This document shows, one piece after another, positions 1 through 9,754 of a DNA stretch of 64,000 nt. The stretch comes from G965227875 sp965227875 (GTDB lineage: Bacteria; Pseudomonadota; Alphaproteobacteria; Rhizobiales; JAJFHC01). The position numbers and the translations under genes were made by a program. The notes under the pieces were generated by a model. The model had not been told where the DNA came from. It did no database searches and saw only the letters and a list, made by a program, of their open reading frames with translations. Within the stretch, counting starts at the first letter, position 1; each line of letters begins with the position of its first letter. The DNA is taken from assembly GCA_965227875.1 (NCBI GenBank), contig OZ245783.1, positions 2,232,001 to 2,296,000 on the forward strand. The letters are read 5' to 3'.

Positions 1-3000
1 CCGGACGTCAAGGTCTGGAACAACGTCACCTTTTCCGACAACTACTACCAGAAGAGCGCGTTTGAGACGCCGGAGCCGTCGATCTTCTTCCAGGACTTCA
101 CCGCGACGCCGAACGGGCGGAGTTACGGCAACCCGTCGATCGATCTGAACCTCACCGGCCTCGGCGGTTTCAACCAGGACGACTTTGCGAATTTCCTGAG
201 CATCGACGCAGGGTTCGGCGGACCGCACACGCGGGTCACGACCTACTACGCGGGCACGGTCAATGTCGGCAACCAGTTCTTCGTCGGCGACGCGATCTGG
301 CGTGACCGGGGCGACGAGGGGCTTCTGGTCAACGTCCTCGGCAAACCCGCTCCCGATTTCAGGCTGACCAACCAGGCCTGGTACTATGCCAATCCGGCGC
401 TCTACGGCGTGGGCACGACATCGACCTCGTACCTGGACAATCCGCTCGGCGAATCGGGGTCCCGGATTGCCGCCTACAACAGCGGACGGGGCGGCTTCGA
501 TCCCGCACAGCGCCTCGTTCAGGCCGGCGAGATCACCGAAGGCATCGGCTGGGGCTGGTATTTCTCCGTCCTCGGCGGCGGCAAGGACTACCGCCCGCCC
601 GCCTCGTCGCAGACGACGACGCAGATCACCACAGACAACACGGAAGTCACGAAGTCTCCGGGGGATCCGGCGGTCCAGACGGTATTCAACGGCAATTTCG
701 AGAACGGCACGCGTCAGTCTCTGATGCAGTACATCCTGTTCTATGCGTCGGACGTCTTCTTGAAAGGCGTCTTCAACGAGGCGACCAAGAGCTATGTGAA
801 GAAGATCACGGGCCGAGATGTCGACCAGATCTTCGATCTGACGCAGCCCGCCTTCACGCCGCCGTCGCTTGGCCGGTTCCCGTTCTCCTACGAGCTGCCG
901 GGCTGGTCCAACCATGGCGGATCGGGGTACCGCATCGACGCGCCGTCGATACCATTCCTGGATGACGGCACGCCCAGCATCGGCAATTCCCGCATCGACT
1001 TCAGCGGGCTGTTCGTCGTCGAGACGTCGCCGTCGGAGGTCTTCAAGAATTTCCTCAACCAGCTGCTCGACGTCGCCTTCAGCGCGCTCATCGCGGCTGC
1101 CAGCCAGGAGGCGATCGCGCGCTTCTACGTGGGCGACTCGACGATCAACGGCGGCGAGCCCCGCCAGAGCGGCATCTACAAGTATCTGAGCGAAAAGATA
1201 TTCATCGAACATGCGCCGCCGGGAGGTTACACGCCGGAGCAGTTCACCGAGATCGGCCAGCGCCTGGAACTGATCGAAGGTCTGGTCGGGACGCTCCCCG
1301 GGCTCCTCAACACGTTCACGAAATACGTTTCGGAGAACACGCAGGGCCTCGGCAACCCGCCCGACCTGACCCAGATCGCCAAGGACAAGCCGGTGGGTAT
1401 CCCGGTCGGCTTCGACCAGTTGAAGGGTTTCCTCCAGTCCGCCGTGAACGCGATCGCCTCCTGGCTTGGCTCGGGAAGCGACTACGCGTTCATGATGGGC
1501 GCCGGCAACGTGATGAAGAACCTGATCGAGCTGATCATTCCCGAAGAGTTCGAGGGCGTGAAAGGCTGGATCGAGGATGCGCTCGGCGTGGCGTCCGACT
1601 TCTGGGGCGTGAGCGATGAGTTCAATTCGCTTACCCACAACCGGATGTATTTCCCCGACGGCATGAACTATCTGCGGTTCAACATGTGGGCGCCGCTCAA
1701 CATCGTTCCCAGTGCCCATCTGGAGATACAGTTCAGGGACGCCGACGGCGAAGTGCTTGCAGTGCCCGGCTCGGTCGACGGCTGGTACCAGGAAAAGATC
1801 GAGTCCCAGATCCTCGGGATCGGCGGCTCGGCGTCCGGCGGCGATGCGCCCGGTTTCGCCAGCGGAACGTCCCACGCCATCCCGATCCCCGACGCCCTGA
1901 AAGGCAAGGTTGGATCCTTCACGATCAGGCACCTCGACGCCGGCGTCGACAACGAGACGACCGAGGCGTTCGAATACATCAACGGAATCCTGGAAAACGC
2001 CAATGCCGGAGTCCAGTTTGCCGGCGAAACCCTGATCGACGTGCTCAAGGTCGCCGGCCAGGTTCTGTTCCTCGACGATTTCATGCTGAGCGCGACGACC
2101 ACCGGGACGCCGATCCTCGTCGGATCACCGCACCAGGGGGCCGGCGCCGAGCGATCGCTGGCCCTTCACGAGGCCAAGGCCCTCGCCGAAGTGGCGGCCG
2201 GCATGTGGGCCGACAGCGGCCTCATAGACGGCGCATCCGTGCTCGACGGTCTCACGTTCGAGATCCGCGACCTCGGTGACGACGCGCTTGCCCTTTACGA
2301 CCTCGGCCGCATCGTGATCGACGACGATGCCGCCGGATTCGGATGGTTCGTCGACGAGACGCCCCAGACAAGCGAAGAGTTCGGCGCGGGCGGGGAGGAC
2401 TGGCTGTTGACGGCGTCCGGCGGCGAGGCCGCGCAGGGCATCGATCTCCTGACCGTCATCGCCCACGAAATGGGCCATGCGCTTGGCCTGCCGGATGTGC
2501 TCGACGGGATCGATCCCGTCCGGCTCATGACCGGCGTCATTTTCGCAGGCGAGCGCCGCCTGCCGTCACAGGCCGATGTTCCCGAGCATCTGCGCCCCGT
2601 GGCCACTCCGGACGCGGTCTCGGACGAGGCCGCCGTGCCCACGGTCCAGGTCGTCGCCACGACGCCCGCCCAACTCGCCACGTCGTCCTTGCCAGCCTAT
2701 GCGCTCGGGCCAAACGCCACGCTGCTGAACGGGAATTTCGACATCGCCGACACCGGCGATGCGGGCTTTGGCTGGGACATCACGGGCACCGTGAACGTCA
2801 CCGGCGGAGAGGCGGTCCTCGACGAGAACAGCCGCTTCCTTTCGGAACTGGCGCAGAGCTTCTTCGTTCCCGCCGATGCCACCGAGTTGCGCTTCACCAT
2901 CGACAATCTCGCCCTCGGCACCACCACCGGTCAGCCGCCCGACGCCTTCGAGGTTGCGCTGATAAACCAGGCCGACGGTTCCCTGCCGGCCGGATCCCTG

Positions 3001-6000
3001 TCCGGCCTGACCGGAACGGACGCGTTCCTCAACATCCAGGCCGACGGCACCGTCTTCTTCGCCGATGGCGTGAGTGTCGCGGGCGTCGCCGCATCGGGTG
3101 ATTCATTGCCGGCCGGCGGCGGTCCGATCCAGGTCACGGTCGATCTTTCGGCGGTCGACCGCACCGATGCACATCTCCTGTCCTTCGACCTTCTCGGCCT
3201 CGGTGCTCTCGACTCCTCGGTCACGATCGACAATGTCGGCTTCGATCTGGGAACCCTGCCGGTGCTCGATCCGGTGCCTCCGCAGACCGTCGACGAAGGC
3301 GATACGGTCACCGTCCAGCTGACGGCGTCCGACGAGGAAGACGATCCGGCGGACCTTCGCTTCGGCCTCCTGGACGGCCCGGCCGGTGCGTCCGTCGATC
3401 CCGTGACCGGTCTGTTCACCTGGACCTCGAGCGACGGTCCGGCCAGTTTCACGGCGACGGTCTCCGTCACCGACACGTCCGGGCTCGCCTCGACACGCAC
3501 CTTCACCATCGACGTCCTGGACGTTCCCGCCGTGGCGACGCTCGCCGGGGTCGCGACGGTCGATACCGGCGCGGTCTACACGGTCTCGCTTTCCGTGGAC
3601 GACCCGGGCGACGACACGCTCCAGTTCTGGACGGTCGACTGGGGCGACGGCAGCGACCCGCAGGTCGTCTCCGGGACGCGCCTCACCGCGAACCATGTCT
3701 ACCAGGCGCCCGGGGACTACGCGGTCTCCGCGACACTGACGACCGAGGAAGGCACCTTCGCCGCCCAGCCGGTGTCCGTCACCGCGTTCGCGCCGGGCGA
3801 TCTGCGTGTCTCGAGCGTCGTGCCGGCGGCCGACCGTATCGACATCCGCTTCAACGCGGTCTTCGATGCGGCCCTCATCGAAGCGGTTGCAGGCCAGGGC
3901 GGAAGCGACCTTGTCCTGTCCGGGGCGACGACCGGCGAGATTGCGGGAACCATCGCCTTCGACAGCGACGGGCGTGGCCTCCGCTTCACGCCCGACGGCG
4001 GCCTCCTGCCACTCGACACCTACACGCTCACACTCGTCAGCGGCGATGCCGCGTTCCGCATCTCGGGCGGCGCCGCACTCGACGGCAACAGTGACGGCAC
4101 GCCCGGCGACGACTTCGTCACGACTTTCCAGGTCACGTCGAGCAACCGCCGCCCGGTTGCCGTCGACGATGCGGAGGACACGCCGAGAAACGTGCCGGCG
4201 ACGATCGACATCCTGGCCAACGACAACGACCCCGACGGTGATGCCGTGACGGTCACCGTGGTGACGCCGCCGATCCAGGGTACGCTCGTGTTCAATGCCG
4301 ACGGCACCGTGACCTACACGCCGCGGAGCGGCTTCTTCGGGACAGACACCTTCACCTACAGGCTGTCCGACGGCACGCTGGCGAGCGATCCGGCCAGGGT
4401 CACCGTGACCGTGCGGGAGAACAACGCCGCGCCGGGCGGCACGGCGGACACGGCCGCGACCGACCAGGGTGTGGCGGTCACCATCCCCGTCCTCGACAAT
4501 GACAGCGACCCCGACGGAGACCCGATCACGCCGGTCATCGCGAGCCAGCCGTCGGGCGGCACGGTCGAGGTCAACGAGGACGGCACGGTCACCTATACGC
4601 CGGACTCGAACTTTGTCGGCAATGACAGCTTCACCTATCGCGTGACCGACGGTGCGCTCTCGAGCGATCCCATCCTGGTCGCGATCAATGTGCGCGTCGA
4701 CGACGAGAACAACACCCCGCCGGTCCTCGATCCTATCGGTGACGTGACCGTGAACGAGGGAACCACCGTCGCCCTCACGGCCGTCGGCCGGGACAACGAG
4801 GACGCTGCTTCGGACCTGCGGTACAGCCTTCTCGCCGCGCCCGACGGCGCCAGCATCGACCCGCTGACCGGGGAGTTCAGCTTCACCCCGGTCGACGGTC
4901 CGGCGAGCCTCGACGTAATCGTGGTGGTGACCGACACCAACGGCGCCATCGACACCGAGGCGTTCTCCATCACCGTGAACGACGTCGCCATGTCGGCGAT
5001 CCTCGCCGGTCCAGCGACCGTGAGGGAGGGCGAGACCTTCTCGCTCTCGCTCAATGTCACCGATCCTGGCGACGACGAACTCCTGTCCTGGATCATCGAC
5101 TGGGGCGACGGCACCGGGCCCCAGACGGTGTCCGGCACGAACCTGACGGCGACCCACACGTTCGACACGGCGGGCGACGTCCGGATTTCCGTGACGCTGC
5201 GAACCGAGGAAGGCGATATAGACGGCGGCACCCTCGACCTTGAAGTGCTGGTGCCGGCCGCCCTGCAGGTGTCGTCCTTCGTGCCGGACGCCACGGGGTT
5301 CGCGGTGCGCTTCAACACACGGTTCCAGGCCGACCTGATCGCCTCGGAAGGCGGGTCGCCGGGCGCGACCGTCACGGTCGAGAGCACCACCATCGGTACG
5401 GTGGAGGGCACCGTCTTCTACGACGCGGACGGGCGCGGTTTCTCCTTCGTGCGCAGCGGCGGGGCGGCCCTGCCCAATGGCACCTACACGGTCACGCTGA
5501 CGAGCGGAGAACAGGCTTTCCGGATAGAAGGTGGCGTGCTTCTCGACGGCAATGGCGACGGCACCGGGGGCGACGATTTCGTCGAGAGCTTCAACGTCAC
5601 GACCGGCAACACCGTCCCCGTGGCCCGCGACGACGAGGTGGAAACCGCCGCGGTCGAGCCGATCGTCATCGAGGTCCTGTCGAATGACGAGGATGGCGAC
5701 GGCGATCCGGTTACACCGCAGATCGTGACCCAGCCGGCTGGCGGGACGGCGACGGTCCAGTCAGACGGTACGATCCTGTTCGAGCCCGATGACGGGTTCT
5801 CTGGCCGCATCTCCTTTACCTACCGTCTGTCCGACGGCAAGGACCAGTCCGGCCCCGCGACCGTATTCGTCGAACTGGTCGTGTCGGCCGCGGGCGCGTC
5901 GTCATCGCCACGCAGTTTCGGTTCGGGCGGCGGTGGCGTCCCGTCGGCCTTGCAGAACGTTCTGGTCGTTCCGGACACGCAGGCTTTCGCTTTCTTCACG

Positions 6001-7392
6001 CCGGCGAACCTCGTGGCGGGGGCATCGGACTTCGGGGCCGACCTGTTCGAAGCCACCGCTCCGGGGTCTTCCGGGTCGCCCGACACCACTGGTTCGATCG
6101 GCGGCCCGCGCGCCTGCCAGACCGACCGTGTACAACCCTTCCTATTCGGCAATCTCATCGTTCCCGGCCTCGCTGCCGTGGATGGCGAGGTGGTCGTCAA
6201 GCTCGACCTTCATGACGACGCCCCCGAAATTCTGGGCTGGACGGTCGACTGGGGCGACGGCAGCGAACCGACCGGGAAAGGCGGATCCGACCGGCAGGCG
6301 GAGCACGTGTTCACCGATACCGCGGTGCGGACGGTCAAGGTGATCGTCACGACGGCGGAGGGTGAAACCGAGCTGCAGGTCGTCGTCATCGTCGCGGATC
6401 GCCCGACCTTCGTCGTCGAGGGAATCGAACCGGCGACCGACGGCGTGACGGTCATCTTCAATCGTCCGGTCGACCCGCAGTCGCTGGAAAGGGCGCTGCG
6501 CGACGGCGAGTTCGGACCCGTGCTGCTGTACAGCTACATGGACGGCATGATCGCCGGACATGCCGTCCCGCTGCCGGACGGCAAGGGCATCCGGTTCCTT
6601 CCCGCCGACGGCGAAATCGGCAAGGGTATCCACCGGCTTTCGATCAAGAGCCTGCCCGACGGTGTTCGCGACACGCTCGGGTGCTATCTCGACGGGGACA
6701 TGGACGGTGCGGAAGGCGGCAGCTACAACCGTTCGTTCAAGATCGAGGAGGGCCGCAAGGCCATGCTCGAGACGTCGCCGCCGCAGGCGACGCTTCCGGT
6801 CACCGTCGAAAGCACGGGCGAAACCCGCGATCTCAGTTTCGACCTGACCTTCGATCGCGGGCGGTTCTCGGTCGACGGGGTGATGCCCGGCGGCAACCTG
6901 CCCGACGGCGCGGAAATCTCCGTTGACCGCGATTCCGAGGGTGAAGAGGGCAGGATGCGCGTCCATATCAGGTCCGAGATCCCGGTCCCGCAGGGGATCC
7001 AGGAACTCGTCCGGCTCCAGATGCGTGCCCACGCAGCCGCCGGACAGGAACCGGCGGGAGAAGATAGCGGCGGCGGCCTGTCGCTGACCTACGTGCGGCC
7101 CGAAAATGAGGTCCGCAACATCGAAGCCGCGCCGGCGCCGGACAAGCAGGACGCCGGACGGGACAACAACCGGCTGTCCTCCACCATCCTGTTCGACGAA
7201 AGGGACCCGGCACCGGGAGCCTCCTCTGACGATGACGGTTTCCCTGTCACCGTGGACATGGCGATGACGGTGGCGGCGAGCGTGGCGGCGCGGCGCGGAT
7301 GGGCCGCTGACTTCGTGGGCGAAGGCGCGCTATCCTCGATCCCGGACAATACCCGGCGGGCGTTCGACGGCCTTGGCACGGATCCTGAATAG
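1..7392 (+). CDS. Giant cadherin/PKD-repeat surface or secreted protein with a zinc-protease-like motif (5' end outside window)
   Basis: The frame is open from base 1 with no credible start, so the N-terminus lies outside; 2463 codons are visible. Numbering from the window edge, residues 1-700 are an unassigned globular region. HEMGHALGLPD at 822-832 fits the metzincin-type HExxHxxGxxD zinc motif. About 909-1085 resembles a carbohydrate-binding beta-sandwich. Then comes a block of dystroglycan-type cadherin, PKD (VDWGDG), SbsA-like Ig and VCBS/Big_9-type domains at nt 3262-4415, a further VCBS-like domain, and a second copy of the block at nt 4715-5890. A third PKD-like unit (nt about 6190-6400) and a cohesin-like tail complete it. 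Calcium-binding Asp-rich loops are frequent. The family is typically exported and involved in adhesion or matrix. The downstream adaptor, M50 protease and SecA-like genes on the same strand suggest it is the client of that machinery, which is inferred. Protease activity is unproven. Confidence 0.85.
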   Translation, partial: PDVKVWNNVTFSDNYYQKSAFETPEPSIFFQDFTATPNGRSYGNPSIDLNLTGLGGFNQDDFANFLSIDAGFGGPHTRVTTYYAGTVNVGNQFFVGDAIWRDRGDEGLLVNVLGKPAPDFRLTNQAWYYANPALYGVGTTSTSYLDNPLGESGSRIAAYNSGRGGFDPAQRLVQAGEITEGIGWGWYFSVLGGGKDYRPPASSQTTTQITTDNTEVTKSPGDPAVQTVFNGNFENGTRQSLMQYILFYASDVFLKGVFNEATKSYVKKITGRDVDQIFDLTQPAFTPPSLGRFPFSYELPGWSNHGGSGYRIDAPSIPFLDDGTPSIGNSRIDFSGLFVVETSPSEVFKNFLNQLLDVAFSALIAAASQEAIARFYVGDSTINGGEPRQSGIYKYLSEKIFIEHAPPGGYTPEQFTEIGQRLELIEGLVGTLPGLLNTFTKYVSENTQGLGNPPDLTQIAKDKPVGIPVGFDQLKGFLQSAVNAIASWLGSGSDYAFMMGAGNVMKNLIELIIPEEFEGVKGWIEDALGVASDFWGVSDEFNSLTHNRMYFPDGMNYLRFNMWAPLNIVPSAHLEIQFRDADGEVLAVPGSVDGWYQEKIESQILGIGGSASGGDAPGFASGTSHAIPIPDALKGKVGSFTIRHLDAGVDNETTEAFEYINGILENANAGVQFAGETLIDVLKVAGQVLFLDDFMLSATTTGTPILVGSPHQGAGAERSLALHEAKALAEVAAGMWADSGLIDGASVLDGLTFEIRDLGDDALALYDLGRIVIDDDAAGFGWFVDETPQTSEEFGAGGEDWLLTASGGEAAQGIDLLTVIAHEMGHALGLPDVLDGIDPVRLMTGVIFAGERRLPSQADVPEHLRPVATPDAVSDEAAVPTVQVVATTPAQLATSSLPAYALGPNATLLNGNFDIADTGDAGFGWDITGTVNVTGGEAVLDENSRFLSELAQSFFVPADATELRFTIDNLALGTTTGQPPDAFEVALINQADGSLPAGSLSGLTGTDAFLNIQADGTVFFADGVSVAGVAASGDSLPAGGGPIQVTVDLSAVDRTDAHLLSFDLLGLGALDSSVTIDNVGFDLGTLPVLDPVPPQTVDEGDTVTVQLTASDEEDDPADLRFGLLDGPAGASVDPVTGLFTWTSSDGPASFTATVSVTDTSGLASTRTFTIDVLDVPAVATLAGVATVDTGAVYTVSLSVDDPGDDTLQFWTVDWGDGSDPQVVSGTRLTANHVYQAPGDYAVSATLTTEEGTFAAQPVSVTAFAPGDLRVSSVVPAADRIDIRFNAVFDAALIEAVAGQGGSDLVLSGATTGEIAGTIAFDSDGRGLRFTPDGGLLPLDTYTLTLVSGDAAFRISGGAALDGNSDGTPGDDFVTTFQVTSSNRRPVAVDDAEDTPRNVPATIDILANDNDPDGDAVTVTVVTPPIQGTLVFNADGTVTYTPRSGFFGTDTFTYRLSDGTLASDPARVTVTVRENNAAPGGTADTAATDQGVAVTIPVLDNDSDPDGDPITPVIASQPSGGTVEVNEDGTVTYTPDSNFVGNDSFTYRVTDGALSSDPILVAINVRVDDENNTPPVLDPIGDVTVNEGTTVALTAVGRDNEDAASDLRYSLLAAPDGASIDPLTGEFSFTPVDGPASLDVIVVVTDTNGAIDTEAFSITVNDVAMSAILAGPATVREGETFSLSLNVTDPGDDELLSWIIDWGDGTGPQTVSGTNLTATHTFDTAGDVRISVTLRTEEGDIDGGTLDLEVLVPAALQVSSFVPDATGFAVRFNTRFQADLIASEGGSPGATVTVESTTIGTVEGTVFYDADGRGFSFVRSGGAALPNGTYTVTLTSGEQAFRIEGGVLLDGNGDGTGGDDFVESFNVTTGNTVPVARDDEVETAAVEPIVIEVLSNDEDGDGDPVTPQIVTQPAGGTATVQSDGTILFEPDDGFSGRISFTYRLSDGKDQSGPATVFVELVVSAAGASSSPRSFGSGGGGVPSALQNVLVVPDTQAFAFFTPANLVAGASDFGADLFEATAPGSSGSPDTTGSIGGPRACQTDRVQPFLFGNLIVPGLAAVDGEVVVKLDLHDDAPEILGWTVDWGDGSEPTGKGGSDRQAEHVFTDTAVRTVKVIVTTAEGETELQVVVIVADRPTFVVEGIEPATDGVTVIFNRPVDPQSLERALRDGEFGPVLLYSYMDGMIAGHAVPLPDGKGIRFLPADGEIGKGIHRLSIKSLPDGVRDTLGCYLDGDMDGAEGGSYNRSFKIEEGRKAMLETSPPQATLPVTVESTGETRDLSFDLTFDRGRFSVDGVMPGGNLPDGAEISVDRDSEGEEGRMRVHIRSEIPVPQGIQELVRLQMRAHAAAGQEPAGEDSGGGLSLTYVRPENEVRNIEAAPAPDKQDAGRDNNRLSSTILFDERDPAPGASSDDDGFPVTVDMAMTVAASVAARRGWAADFVGEGALSSIPDNTRRAFDGLGTDPE

Positions 7393-7457
7393 GTTCACCC
7401 TGTCGGACGGCGGATGCCGCGCGGGCCGGCGTCCGGGAAAGCGATGCGGAGGAACCA

Positions 7458-7820
7458 ATGGAAAAGCAGCGGGCTGGAAACACGACGAAAACCGAAACGG
7501 AAAAGGCCGAAGCGGAGGCCGGGGGAAACGGGACTGGAGCCGGGGAGGCGAAGTCCGGTGTGCATCATGCGGGACCGAAAGTCTCCTTCGAGACGTCGGA
7601 ACTCAAGAGCAGCTACTGCAATGTCTGCAACGCCACGAGCACCCGCGAGGAAGTCGTTCTCAATTTCGGCATCAACGAAAGCTGGGATCGCGACCTGGGC
7701 GACATGATCGTTCGCCTGCAGCACAGGATCATCGTAAGTCCTTATGCTGCAAAGCGTCTTCTGGACCTTCTGCAGAAGCTGATCAGGGAGCACGAGACCA
7801 GATACGGCGAACTGAAATAG
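7458..7820 (+). CDS. DUF3467-like small protein
   Basis: 120 residues, with GGAGG 7 bp before the ATG. The first 40 residues are low-complexity and charged (K/E/G-rich). The C-terminal part, with VVLNFGINESWDRD and IIVSPYAAKRLLDLL, matches my memory of the DUF3467 family, whose role is unknown. Two cysteines in SSYCNVCNA could bind a metal. It lies 65 bp after the giant protein gene and 40 bp before the adaptor gene, so it is probably co-transcribed with the export genes. No signal peptide or membrane segment is visible, so it is probably cytoplasmic, perhaps a chaperone or regulator of export (speculative). Confidence 0.75.
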   Translation: MEKQRAGNTTKTETEKAEAEAGGNGTGAGEAKSGVHHAGPKVSFETSELKSSYCNVCNATSTREEVVLNFGINESWDRDLGDMIVRLQHRIIVSPYAAKRLLDLLQKLIREHETRYGELK

Positions 7821-7860
7821 GAAAAGGTCCGGTTCGTCCGCGGACCGGCGGCATCGCAAC

Positions 7861-9738
7861 ATGAACGTCAATCCGCATCTGTCGCCCGGCCGGGGCGCGT
7901 CCCCGGACGGGGATGCTGCGGGCGATGCAGAGCTCTGGCGGCGTTTCGCCGATCCGGCCGGCGACGAGGAATTCTACGCCGCGTGGATCACCATCCTCTG
8001 CCGCCAGGCGGGAGGCGTGCGGTCGGCGGTCCTGCTGGTGTCCGATTCTGAAACAGGCGGCATGGCGCCGCTCGCCGTCTATCCGCACCCGGCCGCAGAT
8101 GTGTCCCATTTGCGCGAAGCGGCCGCATCGGCGTTGCGCTCGGGCTCGGGCGTGCTGCACCGTCCCGAGGGGGGCGATAGCGCCCACCTGGCCTATCCCA
8201 TACGTATCGGCGACGAGGTGACCGGTATCGCCGTTCTCGAACTCGGCGCCGCGGCTGACGACGTACTGGTCGAAGCCCGGCGTTCGGTCCTGTGGGGCGT
8301 GGGGTGGCTCGAGGCCGCCGTGTGGCGCCGGCGCGCGGAAAGCGACAGCGCCCGTGTCGAACGCGCCGCCCGCGCTCTCGATCTGCTGGGCGTGGCCGAG
8401 GAACATCCGCGGCTCGAAGCTGCTGCCATGGCCGTGGCGAACGAACTCGCCGGCCGGCTGGATCTCGCTCGGGTCGCCATCGGACTCTACCCCCGTGCCC
8501 GTCGCGGCAATCGCCCGATCCGGATCTGCGGGCTGTCCTCCACTGCCTGGTTTCCCAAGAAGTCGCCCACCGTGCGGCTCATCACCAACGCCATGGAAGA
8601 GGCGCTGGACCAGAACGCGTCGGTCGTTTTCCCCGCCCCCGAATCCGGACGCGGGCCCATCGTCGTCGCCCATGCGGAGCTTTCGCGCAACGAGAAGGGC
8701 CGCTCCGTCGCCTCCATCGTGATGCTCGACCGGAACGCACCCGTCGGTGCGATCCTGATCGAGAAGGACGGCGACAATCCCGTCGATGCGGAGACCCTGC
8801 GCGTCTGCGAGGCGATCGCCGCGTTGCTCGGCCCCGTCCTTTCCCTCAAAGCGCGCCAGCAGCGCTGGGTTTCGGGCAGGGTCGTCGACGCGCTCGGCGA
8901 CGGCCTGAAGGCCGTACTGGGACCGCGCCGTCCAAGCCTCAAGATCGCCACCGCAGCCGTGCTCGGTGCGGCGCTCTTCATCTGCCTCTATCACAAGGAT
9001 TTCGAAGTCTCCGCGGAGGCCGCCGTCGAGGGGCTCGTCCAGCGCAACGCGGTCGCTCCCTTCGCCGGCTACATCGCCGATGCCGCGGTGCGCGCCGGAG
9101 ACCGGGTCGCGAAGGACCAGATCATCGCCACGCTCGACGACCGCGACCTGCGGCTCGAGGAACTGAAATGGCAGAGCGAGGAAGCCCAGTTGCAGCGCCA
9201 GCGGCGGCGCGCTCTGGCCGGTCTCGACCGCGCGGAGGCTGCGCTGCTTTCCGCCCAGATCCGCCAGGCACAGGCCCAGATCCGCCTTGCGGCCGAGAAG
9301 CGCCGCCGTACCGTCATCCGCGCGCCCCTCGACGGCGTGGTGCTGACCGGTGATCTTTCCCAGAAACTCGGCGCGCCCGTCGAGCAGGGCGAAACGCTTT
9401 TCGTCATCGCACCGCTCGACCGGTTCCGCGTCATCGCCCAGGTGGCGGAAGGCGATCTGCGCCACGTCCGCGAAGGCCAGCCGGGCAGGCTGAGGCTGTC
9501 CGGGATCGCCGACCGCGAGTTTCCCGTCGAGGTGCGCAAGGTGACCTCCGTCGCCGGGGTGGTCGACGGTCAGAACACCTTTAGGGTCGAGGCTTCGATC
9601 GGCGACACCGGCAATCTCGTCCGCCCGGGCATGGAAGGCGTGGCCAAGATCGCCGTCGACGAGCGCCCGCTGATCTGGATCTGGACGCGCGGCCTCGTCG
9701 AATGGCTGCGCTACTTCGTCTGGAAATGGGTCCCGTGA
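7861..9738 (+). CDS. HlyD-type periplasmic adaptor fused to cytoplasmic GAF-like domains
   Basis: 625 residues. Residues about 40-150 and 175-320 resemble GAF sensor domains. One transmembrane helix follows at about 361-377 (ATAAVLGAALFICLY). Then comes a classical adaptor body: a lipoyl half (GYIADAAVRAGDRVAKDQI) near 400-420, a short Gln/Arg/Ala-rich coiled coil around 435-480, the second lipoyl half (TVIRAPLDGVVL) and a beta-barrel to about 597. The final stretch, LIWIWTRGLVEWLRYFVW, is hydrophobic and may re-enter the membrane. HlyD adaptors bridge inner-membrane pumps to the outer membrane; a cytoplasmic GAF portion is unusual and could sense a ligand. It ends 16 bp before the M50 gene. 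No ABC ATPase or TolC gene is in the window. Confidence 0.85.
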   Translation: MNVNPHLSPGRGASPDGDAAGDAELWRRFADPAGDEEFYAAWITILCRQAGGVRSAVLLVSDSETGGMAPLAVYPHPAADVSHLREAAASALRSGSGVLHRPEGGDSAHLAYPIRIGDEVTGIAVLELGAAADDVLVEARRSVLWGVGWLEAAVWRRRAESDSARVERAARALDLLGVAEEHPRLEAAAMAVANELAGRLDLARVAIGLYPRARRGNRPIRICGLSSTAWFPKKSPTVRLITNAMEEALDQNASVVFPAPESGRGPIVVAHAELSRNEKGRSVASIVMLDRNAPVGAILIEKDGDNPVDAETLRVCEAIAALLGPVLSLKARQQRWVSGRVVDALGDGLKAVLGPRRPSLKIATAAVLGAALFICLYHKDFEVSAEAAVEGLVQRNAVAPFAGYIADAAVRAGDRVAKDQIIATLDDRDLRLEELKWQSEEAQLQRQRRRALAGLDRAEAALLSAQIRQAQAQIRLAAEKRRRTVIRAPLDGVVLTGDLSQKLGAPVEQGETLFVIAPLDRFRVIAQVAEGDLRHVREGQPGRLRLSGIADREFPVEVRKVTSVAGVVDGQNTFRVEASIGDTGNLVRPGMEGVAKIAVDERPLIWIWTRGLVEWLRYFVWKWVP

Positions 9739-9754
9739 GGCGGGAGGCGCACTG

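Noticed and set aside
3103..5157. 684-codon open frame on the minus strand
   Set aside because: It lies wholly antisense to the repeat domains of the giant protein; its composition (Arg/Gly/Asp-rich, no recognisable domain) is what GC-rich antisense frames give.
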